The notes: generated by a model not told the origin, from the sequence alone. A DNA stretch of 64,000 bases from Nocardioides sp. ChNu-153 (GCF_030466625.1 NZ_JADEVT010000013.1:26790-90789); one strand, 5' to 3'; shown: positions 8,667 to 18,056, counted from the stretch's first letter. Translations and numbers: made by a program.

Positions 8667-8683
8667 GGGCGAGGTGGGGACGC

Positions 8684-8926
8684 TCAGCGGCGTCGGTCCA
8701 CGTCCACGAAGTCGATGCGCGCACCACCGCGACCGGCGAGCGCGCCGACCACGGTGCGGAACGCCGTGGCGGTGCGGCCGTTGCGGCCGATCACCTTGCC
8801 CAGGTCCTCGGGGTGCACCCGCACCTCGAGGACCGAGCCGCGGCGCAGCTGCTTGTCCTGCACGGACACGTCGTCGGGGTGGGCGACCACCCCGCGCACC
8901 AGGTGCTCGAGCGCATCGGCCAGCAT
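8684..8926 (-). CDS. khpA: KH-domain RNA-binding protein KhpA
   Basis: An 80-residue single KH domain with the RNA-binding GxxG loop in KVIGRNGRTATAFR. KhpA-type proteins bind RNA broadly, pair with KhpB/Jag in Firmicutes, and are encoded between rpsP and rimM in most Gram-positives. The stop of rpsP lies just 5 bases upstream, so they share a transcript. Length and motif match the family exactly. Confidence 0.93.
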   Translation of the reverse strand: MLADALEHLVRGVVAHPDDVSVQDKQLRRGSVLEVRVHPEDLGKVIGRNGRTATAFRTVVGALAGRGGARIDFVDVDRRR

Positions 8927-8931
8927 CGCGA

Positions 8932-9426
8932 TCAGGCCTCGGCGGTCTCGGCCTGCGCGTCGGCGGCGGGCGCCTCGGCGGGCTCCGCGGCCGGCTCCTC
9001 GGCGGGCGTCTCGGCCGCCTCGGCCGGCTTGTCCGCCGACTTCTTGGCCGACTTCTTCGTCACCGCGTCACCCTTGGGCTCGCTCTGCGCGTCCTTGAGG
9101 GCCTGGTTGAAGATCTCGAGCTTGTCGGCCTTGGGGGCCGCCACCTTCAGCGTGCCCTCCTCGCCCGGGAGGCCCTTGAACTTCTGCCAGTCGCCGGTGA
9201 TCTTCAGGATGGCCTCGACGGCCTCCGACGGCTGCGCGCCGACGCCCAGCCAGTACTGCGCCCGGTCGGTGGTGACCTCGATGAACGAGGGCTCCTCCTT
9301 GGGGTGGTACTTGCCGATCTCCTCGATCACCTTGCCGTCGCGCTTCTTGCGCGAGTCGACGACGACGATGCGGTACTGCGGGACCCGGATCTTGCCCAGG
9401 CGCTTCAAACGGATCTTGACGGCCAC
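8932..9426 (-). CDS. rpsP: 30S ribosomal protein S16 with acidic Ala/Glu tail
   Basis: A 164-residue S16. Residues 1 to ~85 are the conserved domain ([45 protein letters not shown]); the remainder is an extension with [10 protein letters not shown] and then a run rich in Ala, Glu and Pro. Many actinobacterial S16 proteins have such tails, but a typical S16 is 80-90 residues. GTG start at 9426 with GAGGAG 12 bases before it. First gene of the rpsP-khpA pair. Confidence 0.96.
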   Translation of the reverse strand: MAVKIRLKRLGKIRVPQYRIVVVDSRKKRDGKVIEEIGKYHPKEEPSFIEVTTDRAQYWLGVGAQPSEAVEAILKITGDWQKFKGLPGEEGTLKVAAPKADKLEIFNQALKDAQSEPKGDAVTKKSAKKSADKPAEAAETPAEEPAAEPAEAPAADAQAETAEA

Positions 9427-9566
9427 GGTGGGTGGTGTCTCCTCGAAAATCAGTGTGGATGGGGCTCGGTTCCGGGGTGGGGACCCGTTCTCCTGCCCCG
9501 ATGGGCGGTCGGCACGCGGGTGAGAGGGTCCGCGGTCCGCACGACTCGACCGGCCATGATGCCAGA

Positions 9567-9607
9567 CCCGGGAGCCGCGGGGGAAATCGCCCCGCACGGC
9601 TCCCGGG
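9567..9607 (-). terminator. Strong terminator after oppDF
   Basis: CCCGGGAGCCG (9567-9577) pairs perfectly with CGGCTCCCGGG (9597-9607), and an inner CGGGG/CCCCG lengthens the stem. It lies 27 bases past the stop of the ATPase gene and isolates the transporter operon from rpsP. Confidence 0.7.
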
Positions 9608-9633
9608 CAGCGCCGACCGGCCGGTCGTGCCGG

Positions 9634-11355
9634 TCAGCTGGCCGGCTCCTGCGCCTCGAGCAGGGCGTCGCGGCGCTCGCGGCGGGCGCGCTGCTCCGCG
9701 GGGTCCGGCACGGGTACGGCGGCCACCAGCCGCTGCGTGTAGGCCTCCCGCGGCGCGGTGCAGATCTGCGCGCTCGTGCCGAGCTCGACGAGCTTGCCGT
9801 GGTGCATCACGGCGATCCGCGAGGCCAGCATCTCCACGACCGCGAGGTCGTGGCTGATGAAGAGGCAGCCGAAGCCGTACTCGCGCTGCAGCTCCTGGAA
9901 CAGGTCGAGCACGCGCGCCTGCACCGACACGTCGAGCGCCGAGGTGGGCTCGTCGGCGACCAGCAGCTGCGGCTCGAGCGCCAGCGCCCGGGCGATGCCG
10001 ACGCGCTGGCGCTGGCCGCCCGACAGCTCGTGGGGGTAGCGGTTGCGCATGGCCCGCGGCAGGTGCACCTGGTCCAGCAGCGCCTCGACCCGGCGGCTGA
10101 GCTCGGTTCCCCGCACGCCCGTGTGCAGGCGCAGCGGCTCACCGATCGACTCCCCCACCGGGATGCGCGGGTTGAGCGAGGAGCCCGGGTCCTGGAAGAC
10201 GATGCCGACGCGGCGGCGCAGGTCCGCGAGGTCGCGCTTGCGGGCGCTCGCCATGTCGACCCCGTCGACCCGCAGGCTGCCGCCCGCGACCGGCAGCAGG
10301 CCGACGGCTGCGCGTCCGATCGTGGTCTTGCCCGAGCCCGACTCGCCGACGAGGCCGACGACCTCGCCCTTGGCGATGCTGAACGAGACCCCGTCGACGG
10401 CGCGGAACACCGGCTGCGACCCGCGCTTGGGGTACTCCAGCACCAGGTCCTCGAGCTCGAGCACCGGGGCGCCGAGGGCCACGCCGTCGACGACGGTGCG
10501 GTCCTTCTCGGTCACCACGGTGCTGGTGTGGCGCCCGAAGTGGGGCACCGCCGCCAGGAGCTGCTGGGTGTAGGGGTGCTGCGGGCGCGTGAACACGTCG
10601 GTGGTGGCGCCGCGCTCGACGACGCGGCCGTCCTTCATGACGATCATCCGGTCGGCCATGTCGGCGACCACGCCCATGTCGTGCGTGATGATGACGATGC
10701 CCGAGTCGATCCGGTCCTTCAGGTCGGTGATCAGCTTGAGGATCTCCGCCTGCACCGTCACGTCGAGCGCCGTCGTCGGCTCGTCGGCGACCAGCAGCGT
10801 GGGCTCGCAGGACAGCGCCTGCGCGATCATCGCGCGTTGGCGCTGACCACCGGAGAGCTGGTGGGGGAACGCGTCGAAGCGACGCTCGGGCTCGGGGATC
10901 TCGACGAGGCGCAGCAGCTCGAGCGCCCGCTCGCGCGCTGCCGACGGGGACATCGAGAAGTGCGAGCGAAGCGCCTCGACGATCTGGAAGCCGATCGGGT
11001 AGACGGGGTTCAGCGCGGTCATCGGCTCCTGGAAGATCACGGCGATCTCCTTGCCGCGCACCTTGCGCTGGGCGCTGCCGCGCAGGCCGAGCACCTCGCG
11101 CCCGTTGAGCTTCGCGCTCCCCCGGGCCCGGCCGTTCGGCGGGAGCAGCCCGAGCAGCGACATCGACGACTGGGTCTTGCCCGACCCGGACTCGCCGACG
11201 ATCGCCAGCACCTCGCCCGGCGCGACCGCGTAGGAGACGTCCTGGGCGGCCGGGATCCACTGGTCGTCGACGAAGAACTCGACGGTCAGGTCGGTGACCT
11301 CGAGGACGGGCGGGCGGCCCGCGGCGTCGTCCCGGGGCTGGTCGAGGCTGGTCAC
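9634..11355 (-). CDS. Dipeptide/oligopeptide ABC transporter, fused double ATPase (OppD-OppF)
   Basis: A 573-residue protein with two complete ABC ATPase domains, equivalent to OppD and OppF in one chain. Walker A motifs are [11 protein letters not shown] (about 53) and [11 protein letters not shown] (about 338); both halves have LSGGQRQR signatures, Walker [13 protein letters not shown] / [12 protein letters not shown] and the oligopeptide-type C-terminal extensions ([24 protein letters not shown]). It energises the importer encoded at 12014-16661. GTG start at 11355 with GAAGG upstream. An antisense gene separates it from the permeases. Confidence 0.93.
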   Translation of the reverse strand: MTSLDQPRDDAAGRPPVLEVTDLTVEFFVDDQWIPAAQDVSYAVAPGEVLAIVGESGSGKTQSSMSLLGLLPPNGRARGSAKLNGREVLGLRGSAQRKVRGKEIAVIFQEPMTALNPVYPIGFQIVEALRSHFSMSPSAARERALELLRLVEIPEPERRFDAFPHQLSGGQRQRAMIAQALSCEPTLLVADEPTTALDVTVQAEILKLITDLKDRIDSGIVIITHDMGVVADMADRMIVMKDGRVVERGATTDVFTRPQHPYTQQLLAAVPHFGRHTSTVVTEKDRTVVDGVALGAPVLELEDLVLEYPKRGSQPVFRAVDGVSFSIAKGEVVGLVGESGSGKTTIGRAAVGLLPVAGGSLRVDGVDMASARKRDLADLRRRVGIVFQDPGSSLNPRIPVGESIGEPLRLHTGVRGTELSRRVEALLDQVHLPRAMRNRYPHELSGGQRQRVGIARALALEPQLLVADEPTSALDVSVQARVLDLFQELQREYGFGCLFISHDLAVVEMLASRIAVMHHGKLVELGTSAQICTAPREAYTQRLVAAVPVPDPAEQRARRERRDALLEAQEPAS

Positions 11356-11399
11356 TGGGCACCTTCCACGGTGGTTCGGCGGTCTGCGAGGCTGCGGTC

Positions 11400-11999
11400 A
11401 TGACGAGTCCCACCGCGGGAGCCGGCGCCGGGAGCGGCGGCCCCACCCCGTACGTCCAGGTCTACCGGCCGGGCTTCGCCCGCGCGCTGGGCGGGACGCT
11501 CGTCGCGCTGGCCGTGGTCATGGTCGTGCTGCTGGTCGTCACCGGGGGCCCGGACGCCCTGCTGCGCTACACCGGCGGCGTCGCGCTGGTCGGACTGGTC
11601 GGCTACCTCGGCTACTGGCGCCCCCACGTGAGCGTGGACGACGACGGCGTCGAGGTGCGCAACCCGCTCCGCTCCGTCCGCGTGCCCTGGTCGAGCCTGC
11701 TGCTCGTCGACGGGCGCTACGGCCTGCGCCTGGTCACGGCCGACGGCCGGTACGACGCGTGGGCCGCCCCGGCGCCCACCGGCATGGCGCGCGCCCGGCA
11801 CCAGACCAGCGCCTGCGCCACGATGGTCACCCGTCGCTGGGAGCGGGAGACCGGCCTGGCCGGTCCGGACCGCCGCGACGGCGACCGCGCCGCGGACACC
11901 CCGGTCGGCGCCTGGGACCGCGACGAGGCCGCGACGGGCGCGGCCGCCGTGCTCGCTGCGCTGGCCGTGCTCGGGCCGCTGCTGGGCTTCGTGGTCTGA
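11400..11999 (+). CDS. PH-domain membrane protein (CFP-6-like)
   Basis: A 199-residue protein with two adjacent membrane helices (about 30-50 and 56-66) followed by a bacterial PH-like domain (VSVDDDGVEVRNPLRSVRVPWSSLLLVDGRYGLRLVTADG) and a C-terminal hydrophobic stretch. It resembles the mycobacterial low-molecular-weight antigen 6 family, whose function is unknown. ATG start at 11400. It is encoded on the opposite strand inside the peptide-transporter operon, 44 bases from the oppDF start and 14 bases from the oppC stop. Confidence 0.8.
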   Translation: MTSPTAGAGAGSGGPTPYVQVYRPGFARALGGTLVALAVVMVVLLVVTGGPDALLRYTGGVALVGLVGYLGYWRPHVSVDDDGVEVRNPLRSVRVPWSSLLLVDGRYGLRLVTADGRYDAWAAPAPTGMARARHQTSACATMVTRRWERETGLAGPDRRDGDRAADTPVGAWDRDEAATGAAAVLAALAVLGPLLGFVV

Positions 12000-12013
12000 C
12001 GCGAGCGCCGCCG

Positions 12014-13063
12014 TCACGACGTGGCCTTCGCGTCCTGGCGCGCCATCCGGCCCGCGGCGCGAGCCATCTTGCGGGCCGACGGGATCTTCTTCTGGCGCGG
12101 GTCGAACGCGTCGCGCAGGCCGTCGCCGACGAAGTTGATCGACAGGGCCAGCGCGATGACGAACAGTCCGGGCCACCAGAAGAGCCACGGCCGCGTGTTG
12201 AAGGCCTGCTCGTAGTCCGAGATCATCTTGCCCAGCGACGTACCCGTCTGGATGCCGAAGCCCAGGTAGCTCAGCGACGCCTCGAGGATCACCGCCGCCG
12301 CCATGAGCAGCGTGGTGTTGACGATGACGACACCCATCGCGTTCGGGATCATGTGCTTCACGATGATGCGGAAGTCGCTGGCGCCCGCCACGCGGGCGGC
12401 GTCCACGAACTCGCGCTCGCGCAGCGACAGGAACTCGGCCCGCACGAGGCGGGCCAGCGTCGTCCAGCTCACCGCGCCGAGCACGACGGCGAGGATGAAC
12501 GGCCCCGCCGCCCCCACCATCTTGCCGAGCACGGCGCCGATGACGATGAGCGGGAACGTGATGATGAGGTCCGTCAGGCGCATGAGGACCTGGTCGGTCG
12601 CCCCGCGGTAGAAGCCCGCGAGCGCTCCCACCGCCATGCCGAGCAGCGCGGAGACGCTGCCCACCACGATCATGACGAGCAGCGACGTCTGGGTGCCCTG
12701 CATCGTGCGGGCGAAGATGTCGCGGCCGAGCTCGTCCTGGCCGAACGGCGCGTCGCCGAACGCCAGACCGTCGCCTCCGAGCCACGTGGGCAGCCCCATC
12801 GTGGGCGTGCCCTGCGGGTTCACGAGGGGGTTCTGGTCGCTCGGGGCGTGCTTCCACCAGCCCGGGACCGGACCGACACCGATGGACGTGATCGCCAGCA
12901 GGGCGATGAGCGCGATGACGGCGAGCCCGGCCATCGCGCCCCGGTGCCGCAGGAAGCGGCGCCGGATGATCTGGCCCTGCGAGAGGCCGGCGACGTCCTT
13001 CAGCTCGATCGCGTTCTCCGAGCGCTCCTCGGGGATGCCCGAGGGTGGGGTCTCGACAGTCAT
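12014..13063 (-). CDS. Peptide ABC transporter permease (OppC-like)
   Basis: A 349-residue inner-membrane permease. An OppC-type N-terminal cytoplasmic segment is followed by one helix (GAMAGLAVIALIALLAITSI), an external loop with DELGRDIFAR.MQGTQTSL, then five more helices. The EAA coupling loop is RVAGASDFRIIVKHMIPNAMGV. The C-terminus is basic (RQKKIPSARKMARAAGRMA). ATG 13063 has AGGAG seven bases upstream. It partners OppB (13113-14654) and OppDF. Confidence 0.92.
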   Translation of the reverse strand: MTVETPPSGIPEERSENAIELKDVAGLSQGQIIRRRFLRHRGAMAGLAVIALIALLAITSIGVGPVPGWWKHAPSDQNPLVNPQGTPTMGLPTWLGGDGLAFGDAPFGQDELGRDIFARTMQGTQTSLLVMIVVGSVSALLGMAVGALAGFYRGATDQVLMRLTDLIITFPLIVIGAVLGKMVGAAGPFILAVVLGAVSWTTLARLVRAEFLSLREREFVDAARVAGASDFRIIVKHMIPNAMGVVIVNTTLLMAAAVILEASLSYLGFGIQTGTSLGKMISDYEQAFNTRPWLFWWPGLFVIALALSINFVGDGLRDAFDPRQKKIPSARKMARAAGRMARQDAKATS

Positions 13064-13112
13064 GCCGTCGCTCCTTCCGCTGCGGCCAGCAGGGTGGTCG
13101 TGCGCGCGTCGC

Positions 13113-14654
13113 TCATGCCGCCACCCGGATCCGCGGGTCGAGCACGGCGTAGAACAGGTCGGCGACGAAGTTCGCCACCACCGCCAGGATCGCGATCACG
13201 AGCAGGTAGCCCATGATCGGGTCGATGACGTTCTGGTCGAGGTAGTTGGCGAACAGCCAGCCCATGCCCCGCCAGTTGAAGATCCGCTCCGTGATCACTG
13301 CGCCGCCGACGAGCGTGATGATGTCGACGGGCACGATCGAGGCCAGCGGGATCAGCGCGTTGCGGAACGCGTGGCGCATGATCACCGTGCGCTCGGTCAG
13401 GCCCTTGGCCCGCGCCGTGCGGATGTAGTCCTGGCCCAGCACCTCGAGCGTGCTGGCCCGCGAGTAGCGCGAGTACGACGCGAACGAGATGAGCACGAGC
13501 GTCAGCGTCGGCAGCAGCAGGTGGCCGAAGAGGTCGAGCGTGTTGAGCCAGAACCCCGAGTCGAAGCCGGGCGTGCGCCGCGACGCCGTCGAGATCGGCC
13601 GGCCCCGGATGAGGCCGTGGTCGACGTAGTTGTCCCACGAGCTCATGAGGCGGTCGACGAACAGCAGGCCGGCCACGGGCAGGGCGGTGAGGGCCGCCGT
13701 ACGGGCCACGGTCCAGCGGTCCGGACCGCCCCAGGCGAGGCCGACACCGAGGCCCACGAGCACGGCCAGCAGGCCCAGCCCGAGGACGATCGGCCAGGAC
13801 GCGTCGACGTAGTACCAGAGGTAGAGCACCGGGTAGTACAGCGCGACGCCGAGCGCCGCCACCGTGAGGGAGGCGTAGAGCGAGCGCCGGTCGCTGAGCC
13901 CGGTCGACAGGGCGGTGATGCCGAAGGCCATGCCGACGCCGAGCACGCCGACGAGGACGATGCCGAGGCCCGGGGTCACGAGGAAGTCGGTGAGGTCGAC
14001 GTAGAGCATCACCGCGAGGCTCACCAGTGCGGCGACGCCGAACACGCGCAGGCGCCGCGCGGCCGATCCGCCGACCGCGGCCATCACCACCGTCGCCGTG
14101 CCGAGCACCACGAGGGCGTGGAACCACCAGGCGATCTGCGGGTCGGCGAGGAAGTCGTTGAACTTGATGGCCAGGAACTGCTTGAGCAGCACGGCCACCC
14201 AGAAGGTGGGCAGCGAGTAGAGCACGAAGGACACGAACGTCAGGCCGTAGTCGAATCCGGAGTACTGCCGCAGCGCGCTCACGATTCCGACGAAGACACC
14301 GAGCACGATCGCGAGCAGGGTCGCCACCGTGACGAGCTGCAACGTGGTGGTCACGGCGCCGGACAGCAGCTCCGTCGTCGGGGTACCGGTGCGCCAGTCA
14401 CGGCCGAGGTCGCAGCTGCCGATCAGGCAGCGGCTCGCGCCGGAGAGCCAGTCCAGGTACCGCAGGAGGACGGGAGAGTCGAGGTCCAGCATCGCCGTGC
14501 GGGCCGCGATGCGGTCCTCGGCACCGGGACGGGTGTCCGTCCGCAGGTCCTCGAGGGGGTCGATCGCGATGTCGACCAGGACGTACATGACGACCGTCGA
14601 GACCAGCACGACGAGGACCGACGTCATCAGCCGTCGGGCCAGGAACATGAGCAT
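13113..14654 (-). CDS. Peptide ABC transporter permease (OppB-like) with large membrane insertion
   Basis: A 513-residue OppB-type permease; the usual length is 305-340. The N-terminus (FLARRLMTSVLVVLVST), the LYSLPTFWVAVLL segment (about 145-157), and the C-terminal half with LPTLTLVLISFASYSRYSRAS and the EAA loop DYIRTARAKGLTERTVIMRHAFRNALIPL are canonical. Between them, residues ~172-345 form an extra block with about six predicted membrane helices not found in standard OppB. There is no frameshift or stop, so the protein looks functional. ATG 14654 is the third codon of MLMF; stop at 13113. Confidence 0.9.
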   Translation of the reverse strand: MLMFLARRLMTSVLVVLVSTVVMYVLVDIAIDPLEDLRTDTRPGAEDRIAARTAMLDLDSPVLLRYLDWLSGASRCLIGSCDLGRDWRTGTPTTELLSGAVTTTLQLVTVATLLAIVLGVFVGIVSALRQYSGFDYGLTFVSFVLYSLPTFWVAVLLKQFLAIKFNDFLADPQIAWWFHALVVLGTATVVMAAVGGSAARRLRVFGVAALVSLAVMLYVDLTDFLVTPGLGIVLVGVLGVGMAFGITALSTGLSDRRSLYASLTVAALGVALYYPVLYLWYYVDASWPIVLGLGLLAVLVGLGVGLAWGGPDRWTVARTAALTALPVAGLLFVDRLMSSWDNYVDHGLIRGRPISTASRRTPGFDSGFWLNTLDLFGHLLLPTLTLVLISFASYSRYSRASTLEVLGQDYIRTARAKGLTERTVIMRHAFRNALIPLASIVPVDIITLVGGAVITERIFNWRGMGWLFANYLDQNVIDPIMGYLLVIAILAVVANFVADLFYAVLDPRIRVAA

Positions 14655-14843
14655 GCGTCACACCTTCGCAGAAGGGTCGGGCGCGCGGCCGGGCACCACC
14701 GAGGGCCTCGTGCCGCGCGGGATCGGGGCCGCGCCCCGCGCCGTCACGTCCACCGACGAGGCGAGTGGACGTGGGCGCACGCGGGGCGGGGACCGCCGGT
14801 CGTCGACCGACGGCCCCCGCCCTCCGTTGCGCAGCCGGAGCTG

Positions 14844-16661
14844 TCAGTCGACGAGCGACCAGTTCCAGTAGCCGTGGAAGATGGTCGGGCTCAGCGGAGC
14901 CGGCTCGACACCCTCGAGGCGCTCGGAGTTCCAGGCCGCCACCGACGGGAACTGGAACAGCGGCAGGCCGTACGCGTTGTCGTACAGCATCTGGTCGATC
15001 TGCGTCTGGAGCTCGACCTGGCGGTCCTCGTCCGTGGTCACGGACAGCTCGTCCCACAGGGCGTCCATGGCCGGGTCGGTGTACCCGGTCAGGTTGTTGA
15101 GGCCGCCCGTGTAGTAGGTCGCCTGCGACTCGGTCACACCGGTGGAGGTGGACTGCCACGCGAAGAAGGCGGCGTCGTAGGTGCCGTCACCGAGCTTGGA
15201 GCCCCAGTCGACGTTGCGCGCGTCCTCGACCACGAAGCCGGCCTCCTCGAGGGCGGGCTTGATGATCTCGAACTGGTTCTCGCGACGGACGTTGTCGGCC
15301 GCGAACATGATGCGCACGGTCGGGGCGCTCACGCCGACGCTCTCGAGCAGCGCCGCGGCGGCGGCCGGGTCGGACTCGGCGTACTCGTCCGAGCCGTTGG
15401 CGCCGACGATCTCGTCGTACGTCGGGGAGCCCGGCGTCACGATGAAGGAGTCACGCGTCTCGGCGCCCTCCTCGAGCGGCGCGATGAGCCGGTCGATGAT
15501 GTCCTGGCGCGGGTACGCCGTCAGGAACGCCTGGCGCACGGTGCGCGCGGTCTCCGCGTCGCCGCCGTACGTGGCCGGGTCGAACGGGCCGCCGTTGTCG
15601 ACGACGAGGTCGACGTGCTCGTAGCTGGCCTCGACGCCGGTCTCGACCTCGGTGCCGTCGATGTTCTGCAGGGCCTCGACGATGTCGGTGGTGGCCTGCG
15701 GGCCGACCAGGTCGATCTCGCCGTTGGCGAGCTGCTGCGCCTGGGCGTTGGGGTCCTCGTTCCACTGGACCGTCACGGTCGGGATGGAGGCCGGGCGGTC
15801 ACCCGTGTACTCCGGGTTCTCCTCGAGCGTGGCGTACTGGCCGTCCTCCATCTCCGTCAGCACGTAGGCGCCGCTGGAGAGGTAGAGCGACTCGTCCTCG
15901 GGGAGGCTCTTGAAGTCGAAGCCCGAGTTCCAGAACGACGAGATCGGGCCCAGCTTGGTGGCGTCGTTGGCCATGACGGCGTCGATGAGGGTCTGCTTCG
16001 CCTCCATCGGGTCCGTGATGTCGAGCGCGTTCATCACCGTCGCGTGGGCCGCGACGCCGCCGCCGTCGATCTGGAGCTCCCAGTCGGCGAACGGCTCGCT
16101 GTAGGTGAGCGTCATCGACTTGTTGTCGTCGGAGATCTCCGGCGTCTCGGTCAGCGGCAGACCCGCGGACGAGCTGTCGAAGTAGACCTGGCCCTCGCCG
16201 AGCACCGGGACGTTGTTGTCGTCGGTCTCGACCTGGTCGGCCTCGATGGTGTTGACCTTGCCGCTGCCGGCCGCCCACGCGAGGAGCAGGTCGGCGGCGT
16301 CGACGGGCGTGCCGTCGGACCACCTCGCGTCGTCCGCGACGGTGTACTTCACCGTCAGCGGGTCGTCGCTGATCTTCTCGTAGGTGCCGAAGGACTCGTC
16401 GGTCTGCAGCTCCTGCTCGGCGTCGTAGAAGTTCATGGTCGAGCGCGTCAGGTACACCAGGATGGCGTTCGCGGTCGCGTTGCCGTTCGACGTGTCGTCG
16501 TTGTACGAGAAGAACGGCTGGTTCCAGCCGACGGTGATGCGCTCGGCACCGCTGTCGCTGTTGCCCTCGTTCTCGTTCTCGTCCTCCGGCGGCGCGCATG
16601 CGGCCAGGGCCGCGCCGAGAGCTACTGCAGTCGTCGCAGCAGCGATTCTCCTGAGTCTCAC
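14844..16661 (-). CDS. Peptide-binding lipoprotein of ABC transporter (OppA, SBP family 5)
   Basis: A 605-residue family-5 solute-binding lipoprotein. The signal peptide MRLRRIAAATTAVALGAALA ends in the lipobox LAAC (Cys about 22), followed by an acidic linker (PPEDENENEG). Body motifs include LTVKYTVADDARWSDGTPVDAADLL, typical of the family. The mature protein is anchored outside and delivers peptides or a similar ligand to OppB/OppC. GTG 16661 is preceded by GGAGG with four bases of spacing. First gene of the oppA-B-C-(DF) unit; the ligand cannot be told from sequence. Confidence 0.92.
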   Translation of the reverse strand: MRLRRIAAATTAVALGAALAACAPPEDENENEGNSDSGAERITVGWNQPFFSYNDDTSNGNATANAILVYLTRSTMNFYDAEQELQTDESFGTYEKISDDPLTVKYTVADDARWSDGTPVDAADLLLAWAAGSGKVNTIEADQVETDDNNVPVLGEGQVYFDSSSAGLPLTETPEISDDNKSMTLTYSEPFADWELQIDGGGVAAHATVMNALDITDPMEAKQTLIDAVMANDATKLGPISSFWNSGFDFKSLPEDESLYLSSGAYVLTEMEDGQYATLEENPEYTGDRPASIPTVTVQWNEDPNAQAQQLANGEIDLVGPQATTDIVEALQNIDGTEVETGVEASYEHVDLVVDNGGPFDPATYGGDAETARTVRQAFLTAYPRQDIIDRLIAPLEEGAETRDSFIVTPGSPTYDEIVGANGSDEYAESDPAAAAALLESVGVSAPTVRIMFAADNVRRENQFEIIKPALEEAGFVVEDARNVDWGSKLGDGTYDAAFFAWQSTSTGVTESQATYYTGGLNNLTGYTDPAMDALWDELSVTTDEDRQVELQTQIDQMLYDNAYGLPLFQFPSVAAWNSERLEGVEPAPLSPTIFHGYWNWSLVD

Positions 16662-16887
16662 GAATCCTCCAGGTGTAGGTCAGATCTGCACAGCCCCATG
16701 CGATTCCGAGACCACCCGGACGGCGCCGTGCCGCGGAAACGTAACCCGCGGGCCGGAGGGCGAACAGGTCCCGGCATCGTCTAGACCTCTATCGTTACGC
16801 AAGCGAGACGTGCGGCCGACCGGCCCACCGAGCCCCAGGACGACGCCCGCAGCGGTCCCCGCGCCGCAACCTGTCCCGGCGTGCGGC
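16662..16887 (-). promoter_or_regulatory. Upstream region of the peptide-transporter operon
   Basis: This 226-base gap holds the oppA control region and the end of the amidohydrolase transcript. On the plus strand GTTAC-n6-GAGAC (16794-16809) resembles one GlnR half-site with one mismatch, and GAAAC-GTAAC (16736-16745) are adjacent. No clear four-box site, -35/-10 pair or hairpin was found, so regulation is only a possibility. Confidence 0.25.
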
Positions 16888-17967
16888 TCAGGAGCCGGAG
16901 ACGATCCGCCCGCGCAGCACGACGGCCACCGGGCGGTGGAGGGTCGCGAGGTCGCGCAGCGGGTCGGCGCGGGTCACGAGGAAGTCGGCCGGCGCGCCCT
17001 CCTCGAGCGTCGCGTTCCAGCCCAGCCACGCCCGTGCCCGCCACGAGGCCGCGCCGAGGGCCTCGCGGACCGGCAGGCCGAGGGCGGCGAGCGCCACCAC
17101 CTCGCCGACGACGTTCCCGTGGCGGGCCACGCCGCCGCCGTCGGAGCCGGCGTACATCGGGACCCCGGCCTCGAACGCGCCCATGAGCGTGTCGCGCCGC
17201 CGTACGTGCAGGTCGGTCATGGTCGAGGCGTACGCCGGGAACCGCGCCGCGCCCGCCGTGGCGTGCTCGGGGAACTTGTCGAGCTGCATGACGGTCGGCA
17301 CGAGGGCCGTGCCGGCCGCCGCCATCCGCTCGACGAGGTCGGGCGTCAGGCCGGTGCCGTGCTCGATGCAGTCGATGCCGGCGTCGACGAGGCCCGGCAG
17401 CACCTCGTGACCGAAGCAGTGCGCCGTCACCTTCGCGCCGTTCTCGTGCGCGGCCGCGATCGCCGCCGCGAACGCCTCGGGCGGGAAGGACGGGGTGAGG
17501 TCGCCCGCCTCGCGGTCGATCCAGTCGCCGACGAGCTTGACCCACCCGTCCCCGCGCCGGGCCTCGACCGCCACCTGGGCGGCCAGCTCCGCCGGCTCGA
17601 CCTCCGCGGCGTACCCCCGGATGTAGCGCCGGGTGCGGGCCACGTGGCGCCCGGCCCGGATGAGGCGCGGCAGGTCCTCGCGCTCGTGCATCCAGGAGGT
17701 GTCGAGCGCGGAGCCGCAGTCACGGATCAGCAACGCTCCCCCGTCGCGGTCGGCGATCGCCTGCGCCTCGGCCTCCGCGTCGTCCACCGCGCCGTGGTCG
17801 GCCAGGCCGATGTGGCAGTGCGCGTCGACGAGGCCGGGGAGGATCCAGCCCTCCGCCGCGGTCTCCGCCCCCGGCTGAGGTTCGTGGGTGACGTGGCCGT
17901 CGACGACGTAGAGGTCGCGCACCTCGCCGTCGGGCAGCACCGGACCTCGGAACCTCTGCACGGTCAT
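16888..17967 (-). CDS. Metal-dependent amidohydrolase family protein
   Basis: A 359-residue amidohydrolase-superfamily enzyme with the HxH metal motif in VDAHCHIGLADHG (about 50-62), a possible carboxylated Lys in GDGWVKLVGDWIDRE, metal His in KVTAHCFGHE and CIEHGTG, and a catalytic Asp in YAGSDGGGV. Substrate unknown; the family includes imidazolonepropionase-like and prolidase-like enzymes. ATG 17967 lies six bases after a TAGCGT -10 box (leaderless). A gene of this kind commonly lies near ffh in actinobacteria. The palindromic unit begins 25 bases upstream. Confidence 0.88.
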   Translation of the reverse strand: MTVQRFRGPVLPDGEVRDLYVVDGHVTHEPQPGAETAAEGWILPGLVDAHCHIGLADHGAVDDAEAEAQAIADRDGGALLIRDCGSALDTSWMHEREDLPRLIRAGRHVARTRRYIRGYAAEVEPAELAAQVAVEARRGDGWVKLVGDWIDREAGDLTPSFPPEAFAAAIAAAHENGAKVTAHCFGHEVLPGLVDAGIDCIEHGTGLTPDLVERMAAAGTALVPTVMQLDKFPEHATAGAARFPAYASTMTDLHVRRRDTLMGAFEAGVPMYAGSDGGGVARHGNVVGEVVALAALGLPVREALGAASWRARAWLGWNATLEEGAPADFLVTRADPLRDLATLHRPVAVVLRGRIVSGS

Positions 17968-17973
17968 GCCCGC

Positions 17974-17979
17974 ACGCTA
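17974..17979 (-). promoter_or_regulatory. Leaderless-type -10 box of the amidohydrolase gene
   Basis: TAGCGT on the minus strand ends six bases before the ATG at 17967. With a 17-base spacer the -35 position (17997-18002) falls inside the palindrome of the adjacent element, so that element now supplies the upstream promoter half. Confidence 0.45.
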
Positions 17980-17991
17980 GCGGGGACCTGG

Positions 17992-18028
17992 GGTTTCCCC
18001 GCCTGAGCGGGGAAACCTGCGGTCTACG
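17992..18028. repeat. Left 37-bp terminal inverted repeat containing a palindrome
   Basis: GGTTTCCCCGC-CTGA-GCGGGGAAACC (17992-18017) is an 11-bp-arm palindrome, followed by TGCGGTCTACG (18018-18028). Its reverse complement matches 19231-19267 at 35 of 37 positions, the two differences lying in the loop. The palindrome faces outward and the CGTAGACCGC arm faces the enclosed gene. Confidence 0.9.
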
Positions 18029-18056
18029 GCCGATGCCTGGCTCGTAGAGCACAGGG

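Noticed and set aside
12636..16784. Plus-strand open frame of 1382 codons across oppC, oppB and oppA
   Set aside because: It mirrors three well-supported minus-strand genes and is low-complexity Arg/His/Glu/Asp/Gly without domains.
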